The position numbers and the translations under genes are program-made. DNA of 44,790 nt, taken from positions 1 to 44,790 of the forward strand of contig DATHTO010000034.1 in the NCBI GenBank assembly GCA_035463115.1, in the 5' to 3' direction. The notes under the pieces were generated by a model. It saw only the letters and a program-made list of their open reading frames with translations. It did no database searches and was not told the origin of the DNA. Source of the DNA: BPGL01 sp035463115. GTDB taxonomy: Bacteria; Actinomycetota; UBA4738; HRBIN12. This document shows, piece after piece, positions 1 through 8,110 of the stretch. Numbering within the stretch: position 1 is the first letter of the stretch; each line of letters starts with the position of its first letter.

Positions 1-159
1 CGCTGCGCATCCGCCGGGCACGTTCTTCGTTCACCGCGGTGCGTATCGAAGCACGGAGCGGCACGCGGTGAGGGGAGGTCGCGCACCGTGTCGCCGGAGC
101 GCACGCGTGCCGGTCGGTACGATGCCGGCCCAGCGACCGCCGACGACGGAGGTGCCCGC

Positions 160-387
160 ATGACGGAACGAGAGATCCACGACCCGGCCGACGAGAGCGA
201 GCTGCCGACGTCATCGACGCCAGACCCGGTTCCGGCGGACGTTCCCGAGGCCGATGCGATCGAACAAGCGGCACCCGTCGGGGACCAGCCCCCGGACGAG
301 CCCGACACGATCGGTGATGCCCCCGAAGCCGACGCGATCGAGCAGCGGACGCAGGTCGCGGACGCCGACGACGAGTACCGCGGCTAG
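160..387 (+). CDS. small acidic low-complexity protein (hypothetical)
   Basis: A 75-residue protein of unknown function, rich in Asp, Glu, Pro and Ala and without a predicted membrane segment or signal peptide. The octapeptide PEADAIEQ occurs twice, at about residues 29-36 and 55-62, so the protein contains an internal duplication. I chose the ATG because GGAGGTG lies just upstream and a TACGAT -10-like hexamer sits at 118-123. A GTG at 88, also preceded by a purine run (GGGGAGG), would add 24 residues. The gene ends about 55 bp before tRNA-Arg. It looks disordered, and I recognise no family. Confidence 0.5.
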   Translation: MTEREIHDPADESELPTSSTPDPVPADVPEADAIEQAAPVGDQPPDEPDTIGDAPEADAIEQRTQVADADDEYRG

Positions 388-426
388 CTACCTGCGGATC
401 GCAGATCCCGGCAAGGAGGCCGTTGC

Positions 427-432
427 TAGACT
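427..432 (+). promoter_or_regulatory. -10 hexamer of tRNA-Arg promoter
   Basis: TAGACT preceded by TTGC, giving an extended -10 (TGn-TAnnnT), ends 9 nt before the mature tRNA 5' end. The same ten bases (TTGCTAGACT) precede tRNA-Ser(CGA) at 35185-35194. No convincing -35 box is visible. Confidence 0.65.
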
Positions 433-441
433 GGGTGTTCC

Positions 442-514
442 GCGCCGGTAGCTCAATGGACAGAGCATCTGACTACGGATCAGAAGGTTGGGGGTTCGAC
501 TCCCTCCCGGCGCG
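442..514 (+). tRNA. tRNA-Arg (anticodon ACG)
   Basis: A full cloverleaf can be drawn. The 7-bp acceptor stem is GCGCCGG/CCGGCGC. The anticodon stem TCTGA/TCAGA encloses loop CTACGGA, giving anticodon ACG. The T-loop is TTCGACT. CCA is not encoded (CAA follows the discriminator). A34 of this tRNA must be deaminated to inosine to read CGC and CGA codons, which is the job of TadA, encoded at 34222 in this same window. Confidence 0.93.
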
Positions 515-538
515 CAACTCGCTGGCGCGCAACTCGCC
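509..538 (+). repeat. 15-bp tandem duplication at tRNA-Arg 3' end
   Basis: Two adjacent copies (509-523 and 524-538) match at 14 of 15 positions. The first copy includes the last six bases of the tRNA. It may be a replication-slippage scar. No integrase or other mobile-element gene is nearby. Confidence 0.7.
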
Positions 539-689
539 GCCTTGACGGTGCCGCCGATCGATCGTCGCCTCATCCCGTCGCGGACGGGCGTCCGGGTCGT
601 CATCAGACCTTCGTCGGTTGACGGAGGCTTCGGGACCGTGTTTGCCTCCTAGGACCGGTTCCAGCCCGCACAACCCCCGGAGAGGTGAC

Positions 690-3600
690 ATGTCCATCCC
701 CCCCTCGGCGCAAGCATCCCCCGACGTGGCGACGCGGTCTCCGCGACGCCGCCGGCGTCCGGCAGCGCTCGTCGCTGCGTGGGTCGTCCTCCTCGCGATG
801 CTGACGGCGACGCCCGCATCGGCGGCTCCGGGCGTCTGGAAGGACGAGCCCGACGCGCCGAGCGCCCGCAACGAGGGCACGTACGTGCGGATCGGCACGA
901 AGTTCTATCTCGCGGGCGGGAAGAAGTCCGCGCTCCACATCTACGACTCGGTGAAGGACAGTTGGAGCACGGGCGCGCCGATGCCCGCGAAGATCGACCA
1001 CGTGCAAGGCGTCGCCGTCAACGGCAAGCTTTACATGATCGGCGGGCTCGAGAGTTGGCCGGCCGCACACGTCAACACCGTGTGGATCTACGACCCGAAG
1101 ACGAACTCCTGGAGCAAGGGGGCGACGATGGGAGCGCGCGGCCGGGGTGCCGGCGGCGTCGCGGTCCGTGGCGGGAAGATCTACTACGCGGGCGGGCTCC
1201 ACGCGGGACAAGCGGTGCGCTGGTTCGACGTCTACGACCCCGCGACCGATCGATGGAAGAAGCTGCCCAACATGCCGCGGACGCGGGAGCACTTCCACGC
1301 GCAGACCGCGGGCGGTCGCTTCTGGGCCATCGGCGGGCGCAACCTGAACATCAACAACTTCGTCACGCCGACCGACGCCTTCCGGTTCAAGACCGGGAAG
1401 TGGGAGACCGGCTACGCACCGATGCCGACGCCGCGCGGCGGCTACGCCTCCTCGGTCATCAAGGGAGAGGTCGTGATCCTCGGCGGTGAGGGAGGCGGCA
1501 TCGCCCGCCCCGAGGTCGAGGCGTACGCCGTCCGGTCGAACACCTGGCGGACGCTCGCCGACATGCCGGTGCCTCGGCACGGCTACCAGGGCGCGAAGTG
1601 CAGCGGCGGCATCTACCTCGCGACCGGGCGTCCCGGCCAAGGCGGCGGCAAGGCGGTCGCCCATCACGACGCCTTCTTCCCCGGCGGCACGGTCAAGCCG
1701 TGCGAACCGAAGCAGAAGACGGCGAAGACGGCGGCCGCCGCCGACGCCACGTCGGCGAGCGACGGCGGCACCGGCAGCGAGACGGTGACCGACGAGAAAC
1801 AGCTCGCGGCGGCGGCCATCTCGTTCGGCCGGAGCGTCCTCGATGGCCTGCCGGGTGCGGCTCCCACGACGCTCGAATGGGGACCCGACGGTCGTCTGTA
1901 CGTCGGCTACTTCGACGGCACGATCCGGGCGTACACGGTCGCACGCGACGGCAAGAACGACTACCGCGTCACGAAGACCGAGACGATCACGAAGGTCAAG
2001 AACCTTCCGAACCACAACGACGACGGCTCACCGAACGGCTCGGTCTCGGACCGGCTGCTGCTCGGGATCGCCGTCGGCGGAACGGCGTCGAACCCGGTGA
2101 TCTACGCGAGCTCGTCGGATCCGCGGATCGGCGGAGGAAACAAAGGGGTCACCGACGTCGACACGAACTCGGGCGTGATCTCGCGCCTCACGTGGAACGG
2201 CTCCGCCTGGTTGCACGTTCCGCTCGTGCAGGGGCTGCCTCGGTCCGAGGAGAACCATGGCACGAACGGGCTCTTCCTCAAGGGGAACACCCTGTACGTC
2301 GCCCAGGGCGGGAACACGAACAAGGGAGGTCCATCCGCGAACTTCGTGAACCTGCCCGAGTTCGCGTTCTCCGCTGCGATCCTGAAGGTCGATCTCGCCG
2401 CGATCGGGAACCAGGCGTACGAGCTCCCGACGCTGGACGACCCGGGGCGTGCGGGGACGAACGACGCGAACGACCCGTTCGGCGGGAACGACGGCAAGAA
2501 CATGGCGAAGATCACGAGCGGGAGCCCGGTCACCGTGCACGCCCCGGGGTTCCGCAACCCCTACGACCTCGTCATCGCGACGGTCGGGAACCACGCGGGG
2601 AAGATGTACGTCCCCGACAACGGCCCGAACAAGGGCTGGGGCGATGTCCCGCAAGGCGAAGGAACCAACAACTGCACGAACGCGAACGTCGGGCAGTCCG
2701 AGGGCGGAACGAGCGACGCGCTGCACCTCGTGACCCCCGGCTACTACGGCGGTCACCCGAACCCGACGCGCGGCAACAAGAGCAACACGTTCGCGGGCGG
2801 GCAGTCGCCGATCGGCGCCGCCAACCCGGTCGAGTGCGACTTCCGCGACTCCAAGTCGAACGCGTCCACGAACATCTCGCTCCTGCCGAACTCGTCGAAC
2901 GGGATCGCGGAGTACAAGGCGAACAACTTCGGCGGGGCGATGAAGGGTGACCTGATCATCGCCGCCTACCAGCCGCGCAAGGTCGTCCGGATCTCGCTGA
3001 ACGCGGCCGGGACCGCCGTGACGTTGCGCAACGACGACTTCGCGACCTTCTCGACGCCGTCCCGTCCGCTCGACGTCGCCACCGGCGGCCCGTTCGCGGG
3101 CACGATCTGGATCGCCGACCTCCAGGGTGGCGGCAACCACATCGTGGTCCTCGAGCCCGGTGACTTCGGCGGCGGCGGCGGTGGCGGCGGATGCAGCGGC
3201 GCCAACGACCCGTCACTCGACGAGGACGGCGACGGCTATTCGAACCGGGACGAGATCCGCAACGGCACGGATCCGTGCTCCGCCGCCTCGTTCCCTCCGG
3301 ACGCCGACGGCGACGGCAAGTCCGACCTCCTCGACAACGACGACGACAACGACGGGATCCCTGATCGGCGCGATCGGTTCGCCGTCGATCGTCGGAACGG
3401 CCGCGGCACGACGCTCCCGTTCGACCTGTCCTGGGAGAACGACGCCGGGAACTTCGGCGGGCTCGAGGGCATGGGCTTCACGGGCCTGATGACGAACGGC
3501 AAGACCGACTACCGCAAGCTGTGGAACCCGAACGCGATGACGATCAGCGGCGCGGCCGGCGTGATCACCGTCGGATCGGTTCCCGATGGCGACGCTTGGA

Positions 3601-4097
3601 AGAGACGGAACAGTCAGCGGTTCGGTCTGCAGCTGGGGTTCGTGCCGCCGAAGAAGCGGTTCACCGTTCGCACCCAGATCGTCGGTCCGTTCGACGGGAT
3701 CTCGCCGGAGAACCAGGCGTCGATGGGACTGTTCGTCGGCAACGGCGACCAGTCGAACTACCTGAAGCTCGTCCTCCACGCGCGTGGCGGCGCCGGTGGC
3801 GTCCAGGTTGTCAAGGAGCAAGGCGATCGCGTCCGGACCCGACGGATGCGACCGCTCGGCCTCCCCGGACCGTCGACCGTCGATCTCGTGCTGCTGTGTC
3901 TTCCGAAGATGTCGAAGGTGCGCGCGGGCTACGTGGTGCCGGGCGGTTCCCTCACCTGGGTCGGAAAGCCGATCTCGGTCCCCCGCGGGTGGCTCGATCG
4001 GAAGGGGGCGACCGCGACCGGGATCATCTCGACGTCGCGCGGGCCGGCGGACCCGTTCCCCGCGACGTGGGAGTACCTGCGGGCGACGAGAGGCTGA
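690..4097 (+). CDS. large secreted Kelch / sorbosone-dehydrogenase-like / calcium-repeat protein
   Basis: A 1135-residue exported multidomain protein. An Arg-rich N-terminus, a hydrophobic stretch and an AxA-type site (about residues 20-46) form a signal peptide. Next come about five Kelch repeats (roughly 50-330; recurring IGG/AGG turns and W-containing YDPKTNSWSKG-like strands), a low-complexity linker, and a second beta-propeller (roughly 380-830) resembling glucose/sorbosone dehydrogenases, with a PGFRNPYDL motif and a GGHPNPTRG loop. A poly-Gly hinge precedes thrombospondin-type-3-like Ca-binding repeats (DEDGDGYSN, DADGDGKSD, DNDDDNDGIPD), followed by a C-terminal domain that looks like a jelly-roll lectin fold. 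I chose the ATG at 690 because GGAGAGGTGA precedes it. It probably acts outside the cell or on the envelope. Its catalytic activity is unproven, and no PQQ-binding residues were checked. Confidence 0.8.
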   Translation: MSIPPSAQASPDVATRSPRRRRRPAALVAAWVVLLAMLTATPASAAPGVWKDEPDAPSARNEGTYVRIGTKFYLAGGKKSALHIYDSVKDSWSTGAPMPAKIDHVQGVAVNGKLYMIGGLESWPAAHVNTVWIYDPKTNSWSKGATMGARGRGAGGVAVRGGKIYYAGGLHAGQAVRWFDVYDPATDRWKKLPNMPRTREHFHAQTAGGRFWAIGGRNLNINNFVTPTDAFRFKTGKWETGYAPMPTPRGGYASSVIKGEVVILGGEGGGIARPEVEAYAVRSNTWRTLADMPVPRHGYQGAKCSGGIYLATGRPGQGGGKAVAHHDAFFPGGTVKPCEPKQKTAKTAAAADATSASDGGTGSETVTDEKQLAAAAISFGRSVLDGLPGAAPTTLEWGPDGRLYVGYFDGTIRAYTVARDGKNDYRVTKTETITKVKNLPNHNDDGSPNGSVSDRLLLGIAVGGTASNPVIYASSSDPRIGGGNKGVTDVDTNSGVISRLTWNGSAWLHVPLVQGLPRSEENHGTNGLFLKGNTLYVAQGGNTNKGGPSANFVNLPEFAFSAAILKVDLAAIGNQAYELPTLDDPGRAGTNDANDPFGGNDGKNMAKITSGSPVTVHAPGFRNPYDLVIATVGNHAGKMYVPDNGPNKGWGDVPQGEGTNNCTNANVGQSEGGTSDALHLVTPGYYGGHPNPTRGNKSNTFAGGQSPIGAANPVECDFRDSKSNASTNISLLPNSSNGIAEYKANNFGGAMKGDLIIAAYQPRKVVRISLNAAGTAVTLRNDDFATFSTPSRPLDVATGGPFAGTIWIADLQGGGNHIVVLEPGDFGGGGGGGGCSGANDPSLDEDGDGYSNRDEIRNGTDPCSAASFPPDADGDGKSDLLDNDDDNDGIPDRRDRFAVDRRNGRGTTLPFDLSWENDAGNFGGLEGMGFTGLMTNGKTDYRKLWNPNAMTISGAAGVITVGSVPDGDAWKRRNSQRFGLQLGFVPPKKRFTVRTQIVGPFDGISPENQASMGLFVGNGDQSNYLKLVLHARGGAGGVQVVKEQGDRVRTRRMRPLGLPGPSTVDLVLLCLPKMSKVRAGYVVPGGSLTWVGKPISVPRGWLDRKGATATGIISTSRGPADPFPATWEYLRATRG

Positions 4098-4101
4098 GCG
4101 G

Positions 4102-4755
4102 CTAGCCGGGGATCACGGCGTAGGCGCGGACGGGGAAGGTTCCCATCCCCCGGACCGCGACCGGCGCGGCCGAGAAGCGGAAGCCGTCGTCGGGCAGCCG
4201 GTCGAGGTTCGTGAGGTGCTCGACGATCGGGATACCGGCGTCGAGCAACGCGGTGTGGGCTGGACGCTCGCCTCCCGACGTGTCGTCGATGTTCAAGGAG
4301 TCGATGCCGACGAGTTCGGCGCCGTGGTCGACGAGCCACGCCGCGGCCTCGGCGACGACGTACGGGTGGTCGACCAGATAGGCCTCGGTGGCCCAGCGCC
4401 GGGCGTGATCCGTCCGGAACAGGACCGCGCGGCCGCCCACGTCGCGATCGGCGAGGATGTCGACGCCGATCGCGCGCCGCCCGACCGCGTTCACGACGAC
4501 GGCGTCGAGCTCCACCATGCGTTCGAGCGGGGTGTTCGCGAGGTCGGTCGCTCCCGCGAACCGGTGAGCCGGCGTGTCGAGGTACGTCCCCGTGTTCGCC
4601 ACCATGTCGATCCGGCCGATGTGGAACTCCGTTCCGGCGGCGTAGTGGGCGCGCGACGCCTCGCGAGTCAGGTGATCGGTGATGTGAGGCCCGGGCAGAC
4701 CGGGGTACGTCGTCATCCCGTCGACGACGACATGGCTCAGGTCCTCGATCCTCAT
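4102..4755 (-). CDS. cyclase family protein (kynurenine-formamidase-like fold) with altered metal motif
   Basis: A 217-residue member of the cyclase / arylformamidase-like family, by its MRIEDLSHVVVDGMTTYPG start, the GTYLDTPAH core and a late DSLNIDD segment. Characterised members are metal-dependent hydrolases of amides or lactones. In the usual HxGTHxDxPxH signature both metal-binding histidines are replaced here (NTGTYLDTPAH), while the Asp and the last His remain, so activity or metal use may differ. The start overlaps the stop of the upstream serine hydrolase by 4 bp (ATGA), so the two are co-translated. The stop lies 4 bp from the convergent end of the large Kelch protein. The substrate is unknown. 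Confidence 0.75.
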   Translation of the reverse strand: MRIEDLSHVVVDGMTTYPGLPGPHITDHLTREASRAHYAAGTEFHIGRIDMVANTGTYLDTPAHRFAGATDLANTPLERMVELDAVVVNAVGRRAIGVDILADRDVGGRAVLFRTDHARRWATEAYLVDHPYVVAEAAAWLVDHGAELVGIDSLNIDDTSGGERPAHTALLDAGIPIVEHLTNLDRLPDDGFRFSAAPVAVRGMGTFPVRAYAVIPG

Positions 4756-5993
4756 CGTCGCTCCCCTCCTCCAGCGGCGACCTGGTCGCACAACGCCAGC
4801 ATCGCCTCTTCGGCGAGCGGCCCGAGGCGGTCGTCCATCGGTCGTGGCTGTGTGGAGAAGCGGGCGACGACGATCCCGTGTTCGCCATGGACGAGCACCT
4901 GTTGGCCGTGGATCCCGAAGCCCGAGCGGATCGCGCGGGACGGGTCGAGCACCCACCATTGGTCGCGGTAGTACGACCCCGGGCGCATGCGCTCCCGCTC
5001 GGCGGTGAAGGCGGTCGCGCGCGCCGGATCCGCGGCCGTGAGGCGATCCGTCCAGCCTGACGGAAGCACGCGCCGCCCATCCGCGACGCCGCCCGAGAGA
5101 TGCAGCAGGCCGAAGCGGGCGAGGTCGGCGAGGGTGACGCAGAACCCACCGTCGACGAGCGCGAAGCCGGCCGGGCCGAGCAGGAGATCGGCGTCCGCGG
5201 CCGCTCCCATCGGCGCCCAGACCTCGCGCGAGAACACGTCGGCGAAGCGCTCGCCCGTGGCGCGTTCGATCACCCACCCGAGCACGTCCGTGAGGATGGA
5301 TCGGTACTCGAAGTCGCCGCCGTGCGGGCTCTGGTTCCGCATCGATGCGACGTAGTCGGTGGGGCTCGGGTCGCTCTCGAGCGGCGGCATCCATCCGAGG
5401 GCGCGGAACCCGCGCCACGACTCGCTCTCGGGATCCTCGTAGTCGGATTCGTCGAACGCGACGCCGGCTCGCATGTCGAGCAGGTGCTCGATCGTGCAGC
5501 CGTCCCAGCACGTCCCTCTCAGTTCCTCGATCACGTCGGGAACCGTCATGTCGAGCGCGAGCCGGCCGTCGCCGACGAGCACGCCCGCGAGCGCGGCGGT
5601 CAGGGACTTCGACACGGATTGGCAGAGGTGCCGGGTGAACGCTTCCATGCCGTCGCCGTAGTGCTCGAAGACGACGCGGCCTCCGTGGACGACCATGAGG
5701 GCATCGATGAACGTCGCGTCGAGCACCTGTCGGAGGGACCATGTCCGTTCGGACACGGAGAGCTTGAGATCGAGGAGGTCGCGCTCGTCGCGCGGGAGCT
5801 CCCACACGGGTCCGTCGCCGCGGCTCACGAGCGCAGAGGGCACGACCTCGCGTGTGTGGAGGAACGACCATCGCACGTACGGAGCTTTCCACCAGTTGTC
5901 GGGTCGCACGACGGCGTCGGCGGGCGGAGGCGACCCTCGCATCAGCCCGAGCTCGGACACGGTCGGCGGTCGTTCCGCGGTGACGTCGCTCAT
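4752..5993 (-). CDS. serine hydrolase, beta-lactamase class C / esterase family
   Basis: A 413-residue member of the class C beta-lactamase / DD-peptidase-like hydrolase family. The nucleophile motif SVSK (S126-x-x-K129) is followed by AALAGVLVG and DMTVPDVI, as in family members. YRS occupies the place of the YxN motif, and HGQQVLVHG resembles the third (HxG-type) box. There is no signal peptide, so it is probably a cytoplasmic esterase or amidase rather than a resistance enzyme. It is the first gene of a two-gene unit with the cyclase. A TACGCT -10 hexamer lies 9 nt upstream of the ATG, and there is no Shine-Dalgarno sequence. Confidence 0.85.
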   Translation of the reverse strand: MSDVTAERPPTVSELGLMRGSPPPADAVVRPDNWWKAPYVRWSFLHTREVVPSALVSRGDGPVWELPRDERDLLDLKLSVSERTWSLRQVLDATFIDALMVVHGGRVVFEHYGDGMEAFTRHLCQSVSKSLTAALAGVLVGDGRLALDMTVPDVIEELRGTCWDGCTIEHLLDMRAGVAFDESDYEDPESESWRGFRALGWMPPLESDPSPTDYVASMRNQSPHGGDFEYRSILTDVLGWVIERATGERFADVFSREVWAPMGAAADADLLLGPAGFALVDGGFCVTLADLARFGLLHLSGGVADGRRVLPSGWTDRLTAADPARATAFTAERERMRPGSYYRDQWWVLDPSRAIRSGFGIHGQQVLVHGEHGIVVARFSTQPRPMDDRLGPLAEEAMLALCDQVAAGGGERR

Positions 5994-6002
5994 GACGCGC
6001 CG

Positions 6003-6008
6003 AGCGTA
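6003..6008 (-). promoter_or_regulatory. -10 hexamer for the serine hydrolase/cyclase unit
   Basis: TACGCT on the minus strand ends 9 nt before the ATG at 5993. The transcript would start within 3 nt of the start codon. This matches the other leaderless starts in the window. Confidence 0.5.
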
Positions 6009-6071
6009 GCCCGTCGACGCGTGTGAGCGTCACGAACGCCGGCGGGTTGTCGGGCGCGGCGTCCGATGCGG

Positions 6072-6692
6072 TCACGCGCCGCGGCGCTCGAGCGCCAGCC
6101 GCACGCCGAGGCCGATCAGCACCCCGCCGGTGATGCGCTCGATCGCCGCGCGGACGCGTGGCCGCTGCAGCAGCGTTCGACCGCGGGCCACCGCGAGCGC
6201 GTACGCAGTCAGCCACGCGAGCCCCATCGCGTTGAAGATGGCGCCGAGGATCAGCAGCTCGATGAGCCCTGCGTCGTGGTGCGCGAACTGCGGAAGCATC
6301 GCGGTGAAGAACAAGCCGATCTTCGGGTTGAGGAGGTTGCTGACGATCCCCTGACGAAGCGCCTCGCCGGTGCGGGGCGCCGACGTCGTCCCCACGCCGG
6401 CGGCGGTCCGTGCGCCGCGTCTCCAAGCTTGGATCCCGAGGTACACGAGGTACGCCGCTCCCAGGAGCTTGAGGCCGGTGAAGACCGTCGCCGATGCCCG
6501 CACGATCGCCGCGACGCCGATGGCGGCCGCGAACGCCCACGCAGCCACGCCGATGTTCACGCCGATCGCGGTCGCCAGGCCCGCCTTCCGTCCCCGGAAG
6601 AGGGCGTTCCGGGCGACGAGCGCCATGTCGACGCCCGGCGTCACGATCACGACGGCCGCCACGCCGACGAACGGGACGAGTTCCACGTTCAT
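6072..6692 (-). CDS. LysE/RhtB family amino-acid exporter
   Basis: A 206-residue integral membrane protein with about six hydrophobic segments and the layout of the LysE/RhtB efflux family. It starts with a first helix ending in VIVTPGVDM (family TPGPDM), then RNALFRGRKAGLATAIGVNIG, then the VSNLLNPKIGLFFTAMLPQF segment that marks the family. It would export an amino acid or derivative by proton antiport; the substrate cannot be read from sequence. It diverges from the methyltransferase gene, with the two promoters in the 77 bp between them (TAGCCT on the minus strand at 6731-6736). Confidence 0.9.
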   Translation of the reverse strand: MNVELVPFVGVAAVVIVTPGVDMALVARNALFRGRKAGLATAIGVNIGVAAWAFAAAIGVAAIVRASATVFTGLKLLGAAYLVYLGIQAWRRGARTAAGVGTTSAPRTGEALRQGIVSNLLNPKIGLFFTAMLPQFAHHDAGLIELLILGAIFNAMGLAWLTAYALAVARGRTLLQRPRVRAAIERITGGVLIGLGVRLALERRGA

Positions 6693-6756
6693 GCGCGTGC
6701 CCGACGGGCGGTCGCCGATCGCATCGGCGAAGGCTAGCGCGGCCGCTGTGGCGGCG

Positions 6757-6762
6757 TAGCAT
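6757..6762 (+). promoter_or_regulatory. -10 hexamer for the methyltransferase
   Basis: TAGCAT ends 7 nt before the GTG at 6770. This spacing predicts a leaderless mRNA and supports that start codon. Confidence 0.5.
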
Positions 6763-6769
6763 CGCTGCT

Positions 6770-7504
6770 GTGATCGGTGAGGACGGGTACTTCGACGACC
6801 ACGTCGCGGCGTCGTTCGACGAGACCGCAGCCGAGATGTTCGGCAGGTCGACGCTCGATCCGGCGGTCGACTTCCTCACGGAGGTCGCCGACGGCGGTCC
6901 GGTGCTCGAGTTCGGAAGCGGCACCGGCAGGGTGGCGCTTCCGTTGGCCGCTCGGGGCCTGGACGTGCACGGGATCGAGCTCTCCAGGGCGATGGTCGCG
7001 AAGATGCGCGCCAAGCCCGGCGGCGACGCCGTCGACGTCGCGATCGGCGATCTCTCGACCACGACGGTCGACGGAAGGTTCCGCCTCGTGTTCGTCGTGT
7101 GGAACACCATCACGAACCTCGTGACGCAGGAGGCGCAGGTCGCGTGCTTCCGGAACGCGTCGGCGCACCTCGTCCCGGGCGGCCGGTTCGTCGTGGAGGT
7201 GTTCGTCCCCGCCCTGCAGCGGCTGCCCGTCGGCGAGCGGTTCCAGGTCTTCTACGGCAGCGAGGGCTACTGGGGCATCGACGAGATCGACGTCGTCACG
7301 CAACGCGCGACGTCACATCACCTCGAGATCGTCGATCGGAAGGTCGACCGGCTGTCCGTGCCGTACCGCTACGTCTGGCCCTCCGAGCTCGATCTGATGG
7401 CGGAGCTCGCGGACATGACGCTGGAGGCCCGGTACGGCGGATGGCACCGCGAGCCCTTCACCGCCGAGAGCACCGACCACGTGTCGATCTGGCGGAAGCG
7501 CTGA
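6770..7504 (+). CDS. class I SAM-dependent methyltransferase
   Basis: A 244-residue methyltransferase. Motif I is VLEFGSGTGRVALPLA (about residues 44-59), followed by the acidic HGIELS strand end and a motif IV-like VFVVWNTITNL. The C-terminal half carries YGGWHREPF, common in uncharacterised small-molecule methyltransferases. I chose the GTG because the -10 hexamer TAGCAT ends 7 nt upstream; the longer open frame upstream runs antisense through lysE and is not credible. The substrate is unknown, and the neighbouring exporter gives no firm clue. Confidence 0.88.
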   Translation: MIGEDGYFDDHVAASFDETAAEMFGRSTLDPAVDFLTEVADGGPVLEFGSGTGRVALPLAARGLDVHGIELSRAMVAKMRAKPGGDAVDVAIGDLSTTTVDGRFRLVFVVWNTITNLVTQEAQVACFRNASAHLVPGGRFVVEVFVPALQRLPVGERFQVFYGSEGYWGIDEIDVVTQRATSHHLEIVDRKVDRLSVPYRYVWPSELDLMAELADMTLEARYGGWHREPFTAESTDHVSIWRKR

Positions 7505-7548
7505 GCTGCATCGTCATCGGTGGGACGCCGCATCGCGCGTGAGATCTC

Positions 7549-7563
7549 GTCAACCGACTTGAC
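7549..7563. repeat. short inverted repeat between convergent genes
   Basis: GTCAA, five bases, TTGAC: a perfect 5-bp inverted repeat in the 130-bp space between the methyltransferase and the lone receiver gene, which converge here. It may be part of a weak bidirectional terminator or a protein site. Nothing else was seen in this gap. Confidence 0.3.
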
Positions 7564-7634
7564 GGATCTGACGGCGCGAACCGGCGTCACGCCCCGTCGA
7601 TCGGCGCGGCCGGTTGGGGCGCTCGGTCGCGGGG

Positions 7635-8009
7635 TCAGCCGCCGTGATCGCCGATCATGGACGTCAGCGCGCGCGAGAGCTCCTGCGGCTCGAACGGCTT
7701 CGTGAGGAAGGCCGACGCGCCGGCCGCCTCGACACGCTCCCTCGTGTCCTCGAGCGCGACCGCCGACAGCACCACGACGGGGATGTCCCTCGTGCGAGGG
7801 TCTGCACGGAGCTCAGCGAGGACCTGGAAGCCGTCCATCACCGGCATCATCAGGTCGAGGACGATCGCGTCCGGGCGCTGCCGCTGGGCGGCCGCGAGGC
7901 CGCGGAGCCCGTCGTCGGACAGCACGACGTCGTAGCCCTCGAGCTCGAGCACCCGTCGGACGACGCGCCCGAGGTCCGGGTCGTCGTCGATCACGAGGAC
8001 ACGGCTCAC
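7635..8009 (-). CDS. stand-alone response-regulator receiver protein
   Basis: A 124-residue CheY-like receiver domain with no output domain. The acidic pocket is IDDD (residues 7-10), the phospho-acceptor Asp is about residue 52 in VLDLMMPVMDG, and the switch Ser and Lys are in VVLSAV and LTKPF. I chose the GTG at 8009 because GCGGAGG lies 5-6 nt upstream; a longer ATG version (from 8048) has no ribosome-binding site. It is the third gene after the KdpD-like kinase and KdpE-like regulator, separated by 86 bp and a hairpin. It could act as a phosphate sink or a second output of the same kinase. Confidence 0.88.
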   Translation of the reverse strand: MSRVLVIDDDPDLGRVVRRVLELEGYDVVLSDDGLRGLAAAQRQRPDAIVLDLMMPVMDGFQVLAELRADPRTRDIPVVVLSAVALEDTRERVEAAGASAFLTKPFEPQELSRALTSMIGDHGG

Positions 8010-8087
8010 GCCGGCCTCCGCGCAACTTCGCAGGTTCGGTCCATCCATCGTGTTGTCGGCAGGTTGGGGGCCCGACGTAAGTCGGTG

Positions 8088-8110
8088 GGTGTCCCCTATC
8101 GGGGGGACCC
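8088..8110 (-). terminator. hairpin at the end of the KdpE-like gene
   Basis: GTCCCC-TATCGG-GGGGAC forms a six-base-pair stem (8091-8096 with 8103-8108) that can extend past one bulge. The stop codon of the regulator lies in it. No U-tract follows, so it may be an attenuator or RNA-processing/stability element rather than a full terminator. Confidence 0.35.

Noticed and set aside
581..594. CGGACGGGCGTCCG as a tRNA-Arg terminator
   Set aside because: The stem is short with almost no loop and no T-rich tract; it is likely chance in GC-rich DNA.
430..700. An integrative element or att site at tRNA-Arg
   Set aside because: Only a 15-bp local repeat is present; there is no integrase, excisionase or foreign base composition nearby.
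4752..5993. A true beta-lactamase resistance gene
   Set aside because: There is no signal peptide and the YxN box is altered to YRS; it fits the broader esterase-like class C family better.
4102..7113. A 1003-codon open frame on the minus strand
   Set aside because: Only its last 218 codons (the cyclase) look like protein. The rest is Arg- and Pro-rich shadow sequence antisense or out of frame to the serine hydrolase, lysE and methyltransferase genes.
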